NCBI GenBank assembly: GCA_028694105.1
Contig: JAQUUC010000036.1
Location: forward strand, 1-39,807
Direction of reading: 5' to 3'
DNA: 39,807 nt
Source: Hespellia sp.
Lineage (GTDB): Bacteria > Bacillota > Clostridia > Lachnospirales > Lachnospiraceae
Position 1 is the stretch's first letter. The number at the start of each line of letters is the position of its first letter. Positions 25,138 through 32,742 of the stretch are shown in pieces. Below the pieces are notes generated by a model. That model was not told the origin of the DNA. It did no database searches and saw nothing but the letters and a program-made list of their open reading frames with translations. The translations under genes were made by a program, and so were the position numbers.

Positions 25138-25746
25138 TTATTCACCTACAGGTGTGATCACAATATTTTCCGGAGCAATTTCACTCTTTCTGGTGACAAC
25201 GTCTTCGATCTGGGCGCGGTTTGCCTCAGTCAGCTCGGAGCTTTCTACCACAACATCGGCAGAATCCGCCGTGAGATTTACCACAGCATTCGAAAAGCCT
25301 TTGGAAGCTAATAAGGTCTCGATGGCCATCTCCTGTTCCGCCTGTTTCGTAATTGAAACCATCTCTGCCACCGCATCCGTTTTCTCCTCATCCGTCAAAT
25401 CCGTATTGTCAATGATGGCCTGAAGCGTTTCCTTGTTCTGTGCCCGGACCTGTTCTCTTGATACCTTTGCCTGTGCAATTGTCTGGATACTGTCACTGCT
25501 TGTAAGGACTGCATCACCGGGTGTGTCCGCATCGGAATCCGTACTCTTAATATCCTCAGAATCAGCGGTTAAATCCTCCTCTGAGATATCCAGCAGTTCC
25601 TGATTGGCCAGCTCCGAAGACGTTTCTTTGGCAGCTGAATCATTTTTGCTAAAAAGCCGTCCGGAATAGTTCAAGTACCCAGCGACGATAATCATGACAG
25701 CTAATGCAGCGATAATAATCTGATTTCTTTTTAATAATCGCTTCAA
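25138..25746 (-). CDS. spoIIIAH: Stage III sporulation protein AH
   Basis: This 202-residue protein has a basic N-terminus, one membrane segment (about residues 11-28), an acidic linker (about 35-90) and a C-terminal YscJ/FliF-like domain. Its relatives meet SpoIIQ across the two membranes around the forespore and form rings of the feeding channel. The C-terminal domain includes TKQAEQEMAIETLLASKGFSNAVVNL. It is the last gene of the spoIIIA operon, 25 bases after spoIIIAG. No terminator is seen between it and prfC. Confidence 0.93.
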   Translation of the reverse strand: MKRLLKRNQIIIAALAVMIIVAGYLNYSGRLFSKNDSAAKETSSELANQELLDISEEDLTADSEDIKSTDSDADTPGDAVLTSSDSIQTIAQAKVSREQVRAQNKETLQAIIDNTDLTDEEKTDAVAEMVSITKQAEQEMAIETLLASKGFSNAVVNLTADSADVVVESSELTEANRAQIEDVVTRKSEIAPENIVITPVGE

Positions 25747-25771
25747 TGGTAACCCTCCTTATGGAATAGAA

Positions 25772-26371
25772 TTATGTAGTAGAACGTTTCATTATTTTTA
25801 TTTTATGTGCTTCCACGCCGAATAATGCCTGTACTGACTCAGAGATATTCTGAATGACCACACTGTTATCCCCGCCGTCCGCGATAATCATGACGCCCTC
25901 TATCTGCGGTGTGAATACTTTTTTAACATAAGGGCTCTGGCTTCCGTCGGAATTCTGAGCGTAGACACTTGTTTTGGAAGAGCTGTTCTGCGTTGTTCCA
26001 TCGCCCTGTGAAGAGTCCGTTTCCGTGTCCTTTTCAATGACGGATTCCGTGGAGGATTTCAGTGTGATCATGGCAGTGACGTGACCGACTCCCTCCACTT
26101 CCTCAAGGGCATCTTCAATCCGTCTCTCCAGCAGATTTTCATACTCCGTATATTCGTCGGATGTCAGAAAGGTGTTTGAATTGTCCGCTGTCTTAGCATC
26201 CGAATCCAGACTGCTTTTGGCTGTGACATCACCTGCAGAAGGTTCCTTTGTAGTTGGAATCGCAATGACCAGCAGAAGCAGGCCAACGAGAAACAAAAGA
26301 AGCAGTTTCGTTTTCGGCGGGATATCTGAAAATCCCTTCCAGTCCTTAAAATGAAAATTGAATTTGGGCAT
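25772..26371 (-). CDS. spoIIIAG: Stage III sporulation protein AG
   Basis: This 199-residue bitopic membrane protein has a membrane segment at about residues 22-40, a Ser/Thr/Asp-rich linker and a ring-forming domain (RIEDALEEVEGVGHVTAMITL and VEAHKIKIMK). In B. subtilis AG forms a large ring in the channel between mother cell and forespore. An upstream ATG six codons earlier lies within the GGAGG ribosome-binding site, so I use 26371. That start shares one base with the spoIIIAF stop (TAATG), which suggests translational coupling. A Ser/Thr/Gln-rich insertion sits near residues 115-135. Confidence 0.93.
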   Translation of the reverse strand: MPKFNFHFKDWKGFSDIPPKTKLLLLFLVGLLLLVIAIPTTKEPSAGDVTAKSSLDSDAKTADNSNTFLTSDEYTEYENLLERRIEDALEEVEGVGHVTAMITLKSSTESVIEKDTETDSSQGDGTTQNSSSKTSVYAQNSDGSQSPYVKKVFTPQIEGVMIIADGGDNSVVIQNISESVQALFGVEAHKIKIMKRSTT

Positions 26372-26658
26372 TACTCTTCTTCCTCCCATAAGTTCGAAGC
26401 GTCCTTCAGATAAGACTCATACTCTGCGATTGCCTCTTTTTCCTGCCTGTATTCGATACTGTGATATAGGTCGTAGAATGTCTGCTCCATGCCGGTAAGC
26501 CGCAACAGAGGTGTGAGTAACAGCAGGATGAGAAGGAGTCCCGAAAAAAAGCGGAAATATTTCCGGTACTCTGCATTGCTGATCAACTGCAGGACAGCCA
26601 TCATTAAAATGATATAAACACTTAAATTCTGAATCCAGTCATAGATCATGTTCTGCAT
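26371..26658 (-). CDS. spoIIIAF: Stage III sporulation protein AF, short form
   Basis: This 95-residue protein has two predicted membrane segments (about residues 12-27 and 36-52), then a short charged tail ending in EEEE. The N-terminal pattern and its place between AE and AG identify it as SpoIIIAF. In B. subtilis the protein is about twice as long, with a soluble C-terminal domain absent here. The downstream ATG overlaps its stop exactly and the frame is clean, so this looks like a real short form rather than a broken gene. AAGGAG precedes the ATG. Confidence 0.82.
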   Translation of the reverse strand: MQNMIYDWIQNLSVYIILMMAVLQLISNAEYRKYFRFFSGLLLILLLLTPLLRLTGMEQTFYDLYHSIEYRQEKEAIAEYESYLKDASNLWEEEE

Positions 26659-26683
26659 GGAAACTCCTTCTTCTCCTTATTTA

Positions 26684-27838
26684 TCACACATGAGTCGTAG
26701 AGGCAATGATTGCAATTGTAACCAGAAATAATACCGTCACAGTATACAGAATGCGAAGCAGCAGCTCACCTCCTTTGCTGATCCCGGTCAGACAGCCGGT
26801 GATCCGTTTGTCTGAGATTGGCTGCGTCACGGCAGAGGCAAGCTTGAACATGATGACCATGAATCCCAGTTTAAGCAGAGGAACCATCAGGAGCATGACG
26901 CAGATCAGTGCACCGGAGATGCCAATGCTGTTCTTAATGACAACCGCACTGCCAAGCAGGACTTCGGTTGTGCCGCTCATGGCATCTCCAATCGCGGGGA
27001 TTGCCTCTGCGCTTCTGGTCAGCGCGCTTCGTTTCAAATGATCCAGCGCCGGTGCAAGGAGCCTCTGAATCAGATTGATTCCAATGACGAGAGCGGTCAT
27101 TGCCTTTAACGTCCATACAATCAGCTTTTCAATCAGTTCCGCCAGCTGTGTAAATGTCTCCTCTTCGGTCATATAGTTCATCAGCTGAACCATAATATAG
27201 ATATGGACCGACGGAATCAGAATGCTGATGACAACCAGTTCCACAAGGTAGATGAGGAACAGAACAATTTGATAAAAAACGATGGAAGTACTGCTTCCAA
27301 CCGCAATTGCAACAGCGAGCAGATAGGTCGGGCAAAGAATCTGCATAAAGGTCAGAATATGTTCCAGCTCAGCCTCCGCGACATCGACCGCGAGCTGAAA
27401 GGAATTCAGACACAGGGAAAGAAGCAGCAGATACAGTACATAAAAGGATATTTCGGAAATTTGCCGGTTCCGGAACGCATTGGAGAAATTTGTAAAAATT
27501 GCAGCAATGACTGCCGTGAAAATAATCTGTACAAAGGTCCGTTTATGATAGCGAAGCTCATAGAAGAACTGGTCGGAAATCGTCTGGAGAAAGGTCTGTC
27601 TGATTTGTTCAAAATCACCGCTTTTCACCATGTCAAACAGATTCTGAAAGGTAAGTTTGTTCTCAGGCAGCAATTTTTTCAGCCCCTGATTTAAATCTTT
27701 AAAATCAAATTCGTCCAGCAGACTCGATTCTGCATCCGCAGAGTCAGCCAAAGTGTCCGAAGCGCAGACCGTACCGGAAACCATACAGCATAGCAAAAGT
27801 ATCAGGGTCACCGTGATGGCGCTTTTCTTTAAAATCAT
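26684..27838 (-). CDS. spoIIIAE: Stage III sporulation protein AE
   Basis: This 384-residue polytopic membrane protein is part of the SpoIIIA channel. An N-terminal signal-like segment (about residues 8-26) precedes an extracellular-side region rich in Asp and Leu. Seven or so hydrophobic segments follow from about residue 105, ending in TVLFLVTIAIIASTTHV. The stretch NHLKRSALTRSAEAIPAIGDAMSGTTEVLLGSAV-like region in the second half is the recognisable conserved block. It overlaps spoIIIAD by four bases (ATGA), indicating coupled translation. Its role is thought to be export or channel-base formation, not proven. Confidence 0.92.
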   Translation of the reverse strand: MILKKSAITVTLILLLCCMVSGTVCASDTLADSADAESSLLDEFDFKDLNQGLKKLLPENKLTFQNLFDMVKSGDFEQIRQTFLQTISDQFFYELRYHKRTFVQIIFTAVIAAIFTNFSNAFRNRQISEISFYVLYLLLLSLCLNSFQLAVDVAEAELEHILTFMQILCPTYLLAVAIAVGSSTSIVFYQIVLFLIYLVELVVISILIPSVHIYIMVQLMNYMTEEETFTQLAELIEKLIVWTLKAMTALVIGINLIQRLLAPALDHLKRSALTRSAEAIPAIGDAMSGTTEVLLGSAVVIKNSIGISGALICVMLLMVPLLKLGFMVIMFKLASAVTQPISDKRITGCLTGISKGGELLLRILYTVTVLFLVTIAIIASTTHV

Positions 27839-28221
27839 GACAGAAATACCTGAATGGTCTGCAGTAAGGCAAGCATGACAGGGATGCTGAGTGCAAGAAT
27901 TGATAATTTTGCAAAAATATCAATCTGGCTCGCAACGGTCTGATATCCGGTGTCTTTACAGATACCCGATGCAAATTCGGCAATATAAGTAATACCAATC
28001 ATTTTCAACATTGTATTCAAGTATACATTATCGACAGACACATATGAGCGGAAACTTTCCAGGATCTGTGCATAGATTTTCAGTCGGTTCAGGACACAGT
28101 AGAAGATTAAAATACAGAGTACAACACTGATATAAATCCCATATTCCGGTTTTTCAGATTTAAACTGAACGGCCAGAAGGACACCGAGGATACTTAAGAC
28201 CGCAATCTGACTGGTATTCAT
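27835..28221 (-). CDS. spoIIIAD: Stage III sporulation protein AD
   Basis: This 128-residue protein has about four hydrophobic segments (near 5-20, 28-46, 70-88 and 100-125), matching SpoIIIAD. It is a small membrane component that, with AC and AE, is assigned to the base of the sporulation channel. It follows AC by 31 bases and overlaps AE by four. The sequence TMLKMIGITYIAEFASGICKD is the family's conserved block. Confidence 0.92.
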   Translation of the reverse strand: MNTSQIAVLSILGVLLAVQFKSEKPEYGIYISVVLCILIFYCVLNRLKIYAQILESFRSYVSVDNVYLNTMLKMIGITYIAEFASGICKDTGYQTVASQIDIFAKLSILALSIPVMLALLQTIQVFLS

Positions 28222-28252
28222 CCCACCACTCCTTTCTCAACGGACTCATTTT

Positions 28253-28447
28253 TTAAAGTGAAAATAACTGCTTTGCGGTCTGAAACAGATCATAAATATA
28301 AGGCAGCAGCCAGGTCAGCACCAGAATCAGTCCTGCAAAGCTTGCCAAAAATGCCTGTTCCTCTCTTCCACTGTGCTTTAGCACCTGATTTAGAATGGAT
28401 ACCAGTATCCCGACGGCAGCGATTTTAAAAATCAGGTTTACACTCAT
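28253..28447 (-). CDS. spoIIIAC: Stage III sporulation protein AC
   Basis: This 64-residue protein has two membrane segments (about residues 5-22 and 33-52) and the motif SILNQVLKHSGREEQAF between them, which is characteristic of SpoIIIAC. It resembles small export-apparatus membrane proteins. It lies nine bases after spoIIIAB. Length is normal for this very small protein. Confidence 0.93.
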   Translation of the reverse strand: MSVNLIFKIAAVGILVSILNQVLKHSGREEQAFLASFAGLILVLTWLLPYIYDLFQTAKQLFSL

Positions 28448-28456
28448 ACATACCTC

Positions 28457-28990
28457 CTACAGCAATAGGATCACGAGGAACAGTCCCGTCATGAATCCAA
28501 GATAATTGCATAACTTATTTTTTGTCTTTAATGTACTCTCCTCTTTCTGAATCTCTGTTTTAAACCGTTCCAGCACCATCTGCATTGTGCCGGCTTCCGT
28601 TTCGTAATCTATACTGCCAAGATGTTGTCCGAATTCGGCTAATAACATTCTGTGACCGGGTTTCAGGCGGATCGTATTCAGGTCTTCTGTGATTCGTTCG
28701 GTCCAGAGTGAATCAAATTTCGTAAATTTTCGGAGCGTAATCTGCTTCATTAAATTGGAGAGCCATGTGTGAAAAGGCTCCGGAAACTGATTTCTGATAT
28801 GATACAGAATATCATCCAAAGGAGATCTGGAATATGCAATTTCACCCCGGATGCGATATAAGATCTGATAAATCTGATTCAAATCCGCAATGTATCTTTT
28901 GTATTGCAGGAAAATCAATCTGCTGTAAAGCGTACATGCAGTGATCAGACAGATACTGCCGGTTAATTTGGCGAAAAACATATCAGGCAC
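28457..28990 (-). CDS. spoIIIAB: Stage III sporulation protein AB
   Basis: This 177-residue protein has a membrane segment at each end (about residues 8-24 and 160-176) and a helical middle with IYQILYRIRGEIAYSRSPLDDILY, the family signature. It is distantly like type II secretion GspF proteins. The overlap of eight bases with spoIIIAA suggests coupled synthesis with the ATPase it is expected to bind. Confidence 0.92.
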   Translation of the reverse strand: MPDMFFAKLTGSICLITACTLYSRLIFLQYKRYIADLNQIYQILYRIRGEIAYSRSPLDDILYHIRNQFPEPFHTWLSNLMKQITLRKFTKFDSLWTERITEDLNTIRLKPGHRMLLAEFGQHLGSIDYETEAGTMQMVLERFKTEIQKEESTLKTKNKLCNYLGFMTGLFLVILLL

Positions 28991-29939
28991 TTTCCTGAAA
29001 AATCAGGCTGCCCCTTTCATCGAATATTTTTTTGATTCTTCCGATTCCGATGGAATGGTCCAAAAGAATATAGCGTTCAAAACGTTTTTCCTGTATCAGT
29101 CTGTTTAAAATCGGCTGGTTCTGAATCTCCTCCATGGAAGAGCCATGTACGCTGGCCAGCAGTTTGCAGCCACAGTGCATCACGTATTCTATTGCATGTA
29201 CATCTTCCGGACTGCCGATTTCATCGACTGCGATCACTTCCGGTGACATTGAGCGAACGAGCATAATCATCCCCTCAGCCTTTGGACAGCAATCCAGAAT
29301 ATCCGTCCGGATTCCCATATGATTCTGGGCAATACCCATAAAACATCCGCCCAGCTCCGACCGTTCATCTACAACGCCGACCGTGCAGCCCTTTACGAAC
29401 TTATTTCCGTTGGAAATCTGACGGACCAGATCCCGGAGCAGTGTCGTTTTCCCGCATCTTGGCGGTGAAATAATCAAGGTATGGCAGATCTGTCTGTTTG
29501 CGGAAATATAAGGAATGACCCCGTCCGCACATCCGATGATTTCATGTGCAATTCGAATATTAATAGAGGAAATGAACTGCATATTTTTCACCTTATTATT
29601 TTCAATAACGGTTTTTCCCGTAAGTCCCACCCGGTGTCCCCCTTCAATTGTGATAAATCCCTGTTTCATTTCATTTTCAAACGCATACAGCGAATAGTTG
29701 CTGATGTAATCTAAAGTTTCACGAACTTCATTTTTGGTTACCATATGCTTGTCTGTCAAGCTGCTTGGAATCATACACTCTTCCTGATTAAACACCAGCA
29801 AAAGAGGCTGTCCTACCCGAATCCGAATCTCCTGCAGCCTGTCAAAATCAATTGCTTCTGCCTCCAGCTCCCGGCGGATTGTTTTGGGGAGAATCTGCAG
29901 AATCTGTGTTTCACGCTGTTTTTTCTGTACATCTTTCAT
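28983..29939 (-). CDS. spoIIIAA: Stage III sporulation protein AA, ATPase
   Basis: This 318-residue secretion-type ATPase is thought to power or assemble the SpoIIIA channel from the mother-cell side. Walker A is SPPRCGKTTLLRD (about residues 165-177) and Walker B is EVIAVDEIG near 235, followed by HCGCKLLASVHGSS. The N-terminal region has RIRVGQPLLLVF and ENEMKQGFITIEGGHRVGLTG. GAGGTG precedes the ATG. It is the first gene of the eight-gene operon; a sigma-E-like -10 box lies just upstream (29960-29967). Confidence 0.94.
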   Translation of the reverse strand: MKDVQKKQRETQILQILPKTIRRELEAEAIDFDRLQEIRIRVGQPLLLVFNQEECMIPSSLTDKHMVTKNEVRETLDYISNYSLYAFENEMKQGFITIEGGHRVGLTGKTVIENNKVKNMQFISSINIRIAHEIIGCADGVIPYISANRQICHTLIISPPRCGKTTLLRDLVRQISNGNKFVKGCTVGVVDERSELGGCFMGIAQNHMGIRTDILDCCPKAEGMIMLVRSMSPEVIAVDEIGSPEDVHAIEYVMHCGCKLLASVHGSSMEEIQNQPILNRLIQEKRFERYILLDHSIGIGRIKKIFDERGSLIFQESA

Positions 29940-29959
29940 CTTACTTCACCTCTTTATTT

Positions 29960-29967
29960 AGTATATG
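29960..29967 (-). promoter_or_regulatory. Sigma-E-like -10 box for the spoIIIA operon
   Basis: CATATACT on the minus strand matches the sigma-E -10 consensus (CATACAnT) at all but one fixed position. No convincing -35 is seen at the expected distance. The operon is sigma-E dependent in B. subtilis, which favours the call. The leader would be only about 15 bases. Confidence 0.4.
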
Positions 29968-30002
29968 AATGCAGAAAGCATTTAGAACTGAATCGGACAT
30001 AA

Positions 30003-30042
30003 AAAGAGCCATGATACTGAATTTCAGATATCATGACTCTTT
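30003..30042 (-). terminator. Intrinsic terminator of pnp
   Basis: A 14-pair stem with one G-U pair (30003-30016 with 30029-30042), with further pairing inside the loop, is followed on the minus strand by a T-run (about 29999-30005, overlapping the last pairs). It lies 31 bases after the pnp stop and separates the infB-pnp cluster from spoIIIA. Confidence 0.9.
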
Positions 30043-30073
30043 GGAACTTCTATGTTTATTTTGATTTGCCGGT

Positions 30074-32161
30074 TTACTCTGCTACATCTTTCATGCTGAA
30101 GCTGATTCTGCCCATCTTATCTTTTCCAAGGCATACGACTTTTACAATCTGGCCGAGTGAAAGTACATCTTCGACTTTATTGACTCTTTCCTTCGAAAGT
30201 TTGGAAATGTGAACCATACCTTCTTTTCCGGGTGCGAATTCGATGAATGCACCAAAGTCTTTGATACTGATTACTTTACCTTCGAAGATCTGTCCGGCTT
30301 CAAAATCAGTAACGATGATTGTGATGATTCTCTGAGCCTCTTCCATGTTGGCTTTATCAACGCCACAGATAGAGATTCTTCCGTCATCTGTAATATCAAT
30401 CTTCACGCCGGTCTGCTCGATAATCGTGTTGATTGTCTTACCGCGCTGTCCGACAACCTCACCAATCTTGGCAGGATCAATCTGCATCTGGATGATCTTA
30501 GGTGCATACGCTCCAACCTCTGCTCTTGGTTCTGCAATACATTTGTTCATAACTTCATCCAGAATAAAGGTTCTCGCCTTCTTCGTAGTGGCAATTGCCT
30601 CTTCAATGATTGGTCTTGTAAGACCGTGAATCTTAATATCCATCTGGATTGCAGTGATACCCTTGTGTGTACCTGCCACTTTAAAGTCCATGTCTCCGAA
30701 GAAATCTTCGAGTCCCTGAATATCAGTCAGTACCAGATAATCGTCATCTGTATCACCTGTTACAAGTCCTGCGGAAATACCTGCTACTGCAGCCTTGATT
30801 GGCACACCGGCAGCCATCAGTGACATAGAGGATGCACAGATGCTGGCCTGAGAAGTAGAACCGTTGGATTCAAAGGTCTCGGATACAGTACGCATTGCGT
30901 ATGGAAATTCTTCTTCTGTAGGAAGAACCGGAAGCAGTGCTCTCTCTGCAAGTGCACCGTGACCAATCTCACGACGTCCGGGACCTCTCGATGGTCTTGT
31001 CTCTCCAACAGAGTAGGAAGGGAAATTATAGTGGTGCATATAACGCTTAGAAGTCTCTGCCTCATCCAGTCCGTCGATACGCTGTGATTCTGATAAAGGA
31101 GCAAGTGTTGTTACGGTACAGATCTGAGTCTGTCCACGTGTAAACATTGCGCTGCCGTGTACGCGAGGAATAATATCAATCTCAGCTGAAAGCGGTCTGA
31201 TCTGATCGATCGCTCTTCCGTCCGGACGCTTGTGGTCTTTTAAGATCATCTTACGAACAGTCTTTTTCTGATACTGGTAAACAGCTTCATCTAATACAGC
31301 TAACCACTCTTCGTTATCTGCAAAGCTCTCTGTTAATTTATCTTTGATGACGCGGATATTCGCTTCGCGAACCTGCTTCTCATCGGTGAATACAGCAACT
31401 TCCATATCTGCAGGTGGTACGATTTCTTTGATTGCAGCAAATAATTCTTCCGGTACCGCACAGCTTGTGTAAGTATGTTTTTCTCTTCCGCATTCTGCTA
31501 CGATCGTGTCAATGAACTTGATAACTTCCTGATTCGTTGCATGAGCTGCAAAAATAGCTTCAATCATCTTATCTTCCGGTACTTCTTTTGCGCCGGCTTC
31601 AATCATGATGACTTTATCTCTTGTAGATGCAACCGTCAGCTCCATCTCAGATACTTCCTTCTGAGCAGCAGTCGGATTGAATACGAGTTCACCGTCAACC
31701 AGTCCAACCTGTGTAGTAGCTGTAGGACCGTCAAACGGAATATCAGAAATTGCAGTTGCAATCGCTGCTCCAAGCATTGCTGTCAGCTCCGGACTGCAAT
31801 CCTGGTCCACCGACATAACAAGGTTCTCTAACGTTACATCATTGCGGTAATCTTTTGGAAATAAAGGTCTCATTGGACGGTCGATGACACGGCAGGTAAG
31901 AACCGCATTCTCAGACGCTTTTCCTTCTCTTTTGTTGAATCCTCCCGGAATCTTTCCGACAGAATACATTCTCTCATTGTACTCTACGCTTAATGGGAAG
32001 AAATCGATTCCTTCTCTTGGTTTTTCAGATGCGGTAGCTGTCGATAATACAACTGTCTCGCCGTAGTGCATCAGTGCTGCACCGTTTGCCTGCTTGGCCA
32101 CTCTGCCGACATCAACACGAAGTGTTCTGCCTGCTAAATTCATTTCAAACTTTTTAAACAT
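30074..32161 (-). CDS. pnp: Polynucleotide phosphorylase
   Basis: This 695-residue 3'-to-5' phosphorolytic exoribonuclease is a major RNA-decay enzyme and degradosome partner. Two RNase PH domains (about residues 10-230 and 310-540) are joined by a helical linker. A KH domain (KIGEVVGQRGKTINTIIEQTGVKIDI) and a C-terminal S1 domain (GQIFEGKVISIKDFGAFIEF) follow. An open frame runs 23 codons further upstream, but that stretch is the structured leader. AAGGAG six bases before the ATG at 32161 fixes the start. The gene follows rpsO, as in many bacteria, and is preceded by a long stem-loop (32179-32266). Confidence 0.97.
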   Translation of the reverse strand: MFKKFEMNLAGRTLRVDVGRVAKQANGAALMHYGETVVLSTATASEKPREGIDFFPLSVEYNERMYSVGKIPGGFNKREGKASENAVLTCRVIDRPMRPLFPKDYRNDVTLENLVMSVDQDCSPELTAMLGAAIATAISDIPFDGPTATTQVGLVDGELVFNPTAAQKEVSEMELTVASTRDKVIMIEAGAKEVPEDKMIEAIFAAHATNQEVIKFIDTIVAECGREKHTYTSCAVPEELFAAIKEIVPPADMEVAVFTDEKQVREANIRVIKDKLTESFADNEEWLAVLDEAVYQYQKKTVRKMILKDHKRPDGRAIDQIRPLSAEIDIIPRVHGSAMFTRGQTQICTVTTLAPLSESQRIDGLDEAETSKRYMHHYNFPSYSVGETRPSRGPGRREIGHGALAERALLPVLPTEEEFPYAMRTVSETFESNGSTSQASICASSMSLMAAGVPIKAAVAGISAGLVTGDTDDDYLVLTDIQGLEDFFGDMDFKVAGTHKGITAIQMDIKIHGLTRPIIEEAIATTKKARTFILDEVMNKCIAEPRAEVGAYAPKIIQMQIDPAKIGEVVGQRGKTINTIIEQTGVKIDITDDGRISICGVDKANMEEAQRIITIIVTDFEAGQIFEGKVISIKDFGAFIEFAPGKEGMVHISKLSKERVNKVEDVLSLGQIVKVVCLGKDKMGRISFSMKDVAE

Positions 32162-32178
32162 ATTGTTCTCCTTTGTCT

Positions 32179-32266
32179 TTTTATAGGAAATGCCGAAACT
32201 ACTGAAAAATCCATCTGAAATCAGATACACTTTTCAGTGGTCTCGGAGCTTTTTGTCCCTATAAAA
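32179..32266 (-). promoter_or_regulatory. Long two-part stem-loop in the pnp leader
   Basis: An outer 9-pair stem joins 32179-32187 to 32258-32266. Inside it, 32193-32246 folds into a long imperfect hairpin with an 8-pair core (ACTGAAAA with TTTTCAGT) and a 6-pair apical stem (ATCTGA with TCAGAT). It lies between the rpsO terminator and the pnp ribosome-binding site. Autocontrol of PNPase through a leader duplex is known in E. coli; a similar role here is inference. Confidence 0.55.
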
Positions 32267-32282
32267 GTGATGTTTTCTTAAA

Positions 32283-32311
32283 AAAGGGACAGAGTTAAAC
32301 TCCATCCCTTT
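32283..32311 (-). terminator. Intrinsic terminator of rpsO
   Basis: A 13-pair stem with two G-U pairs and a 3-base loop (32283-32295 with 32299-32311) is followed on the minus strand by six T. It lies 21 bases after the rpsO stop. No good promoter is seen between it and pnp, so pnp may depend on partial read-through. Confidence 0.85.
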
Positions 32312-32332
32312 CTCCTCATGTCTGTGAGCGAA

Positions 32333-32599
32333 TTATTTACGAAGTCCTAAACGCTCGATTAACGTACGATATCTTTCGATATCTGTCTTCTTCAAGTAAG
32401 CAAGAAGTCCACGTCTCTGACCGATCATCTTGAGCATACCTCTTCTTGAATGATGGTCCTTTTTGTTTTCTTTTAAATGCTCTGTAAGTTCAGAGATTCT
32501 AGCTGTAAGAATAGCAATCTGTACTTCCGGTGAACCTGTGTCTCCTTCAGTTCTGGCATATTCGTTGATAATTGCCTGCTTCTTTTCTTTTGCGATCAT
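32333..32599 (-). CDS. rpsO: 30S ribosomal protein S15
   Basis: This 88-residue primary 16S rRNA-binding protein of the platform contains [25 protein letters not shown] and [21 protein letters not shown], the S15 signature. Its length is standard. AAGGAGG precedes the ATG. It has its own strong promoter (32698-32726) and a leader of about 90 bases with alternative pairings, consistent with the autocontrol known for S15 in several bacteria. Confidence 0.98.
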   Translation of the reverse strand: MIAKEKKQAIINEYARTEGDTGSPEVQIAILTARISELTEHLKENKKDHHSRRGMLKMIGQRRGLLAYLKKTDIERYRTLIERLGLRK

Positions 32600-32637
32600 A
32601 GTGTTGATCCTCCTTAAATTATTTTGTTAAACCGCCT

Positions 32638-32665
32638 GACACTAAGCAATGGTTGGAGTGTCCAA
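32638..32665 (-). promoter_or_regulatory. Alternative hairpins in the rpsO leader
   Basis: GACACT (32638-32643 on the plus strand) pairs perfectly with 32657-32662. An overlapping 5-pair hairpin joins 32653-32657 to 32661-32665. The two use shared bases and exclude each other. Such a switch in an S15 leader could be where S15 represses its own translation; this is inference. Confidence 0.4.
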
Positions 32666-32697
32666 TTACTGAATATCGGCTAAATTCATACTTGAGT

Positions 32698-32726
32698 AGT
32701 ATAGCATAAGAACATTCTTATGTAAA
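32698..32726 (-). promoter_or_regulatory. Sigma-A promoter for rpsO, with palindrome in the spacer
   Basis: A -35 box TTTACA (32721-32726), a 17-base spacer and a -10 box TATACT (32698-32703) on the minus strand. A perfect inverted repeat, CATAAGAA and TTCTTATG separated by two bases (32705-32722), fills the spacer and touches the -35 box. It could be an operator. Confidence 0.8.
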
Positions 32727-32742
32727 CATTTATTTGGAAATA

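Noticed and set aside
26371-26658. spoIIIAF as a pseudogene
   Set aside because: The frame is intact, has a good ribosome-binding site and overlaps the next start precisely, so a short functional form is more likely.
30209-30823. 204-codon open frame on the plus strand
   Set aside because: It is antisense to the pnp KH/S1 and second PH domains, which are strongly conserved; the translation is Cys/His-rich shadow sequence.
32162-32230. Extra 23 codons at the start of pnp
   Set aside because: The stretch is the base-paired leader; the ribosome-binding site and family alignment both place the start at 32161.
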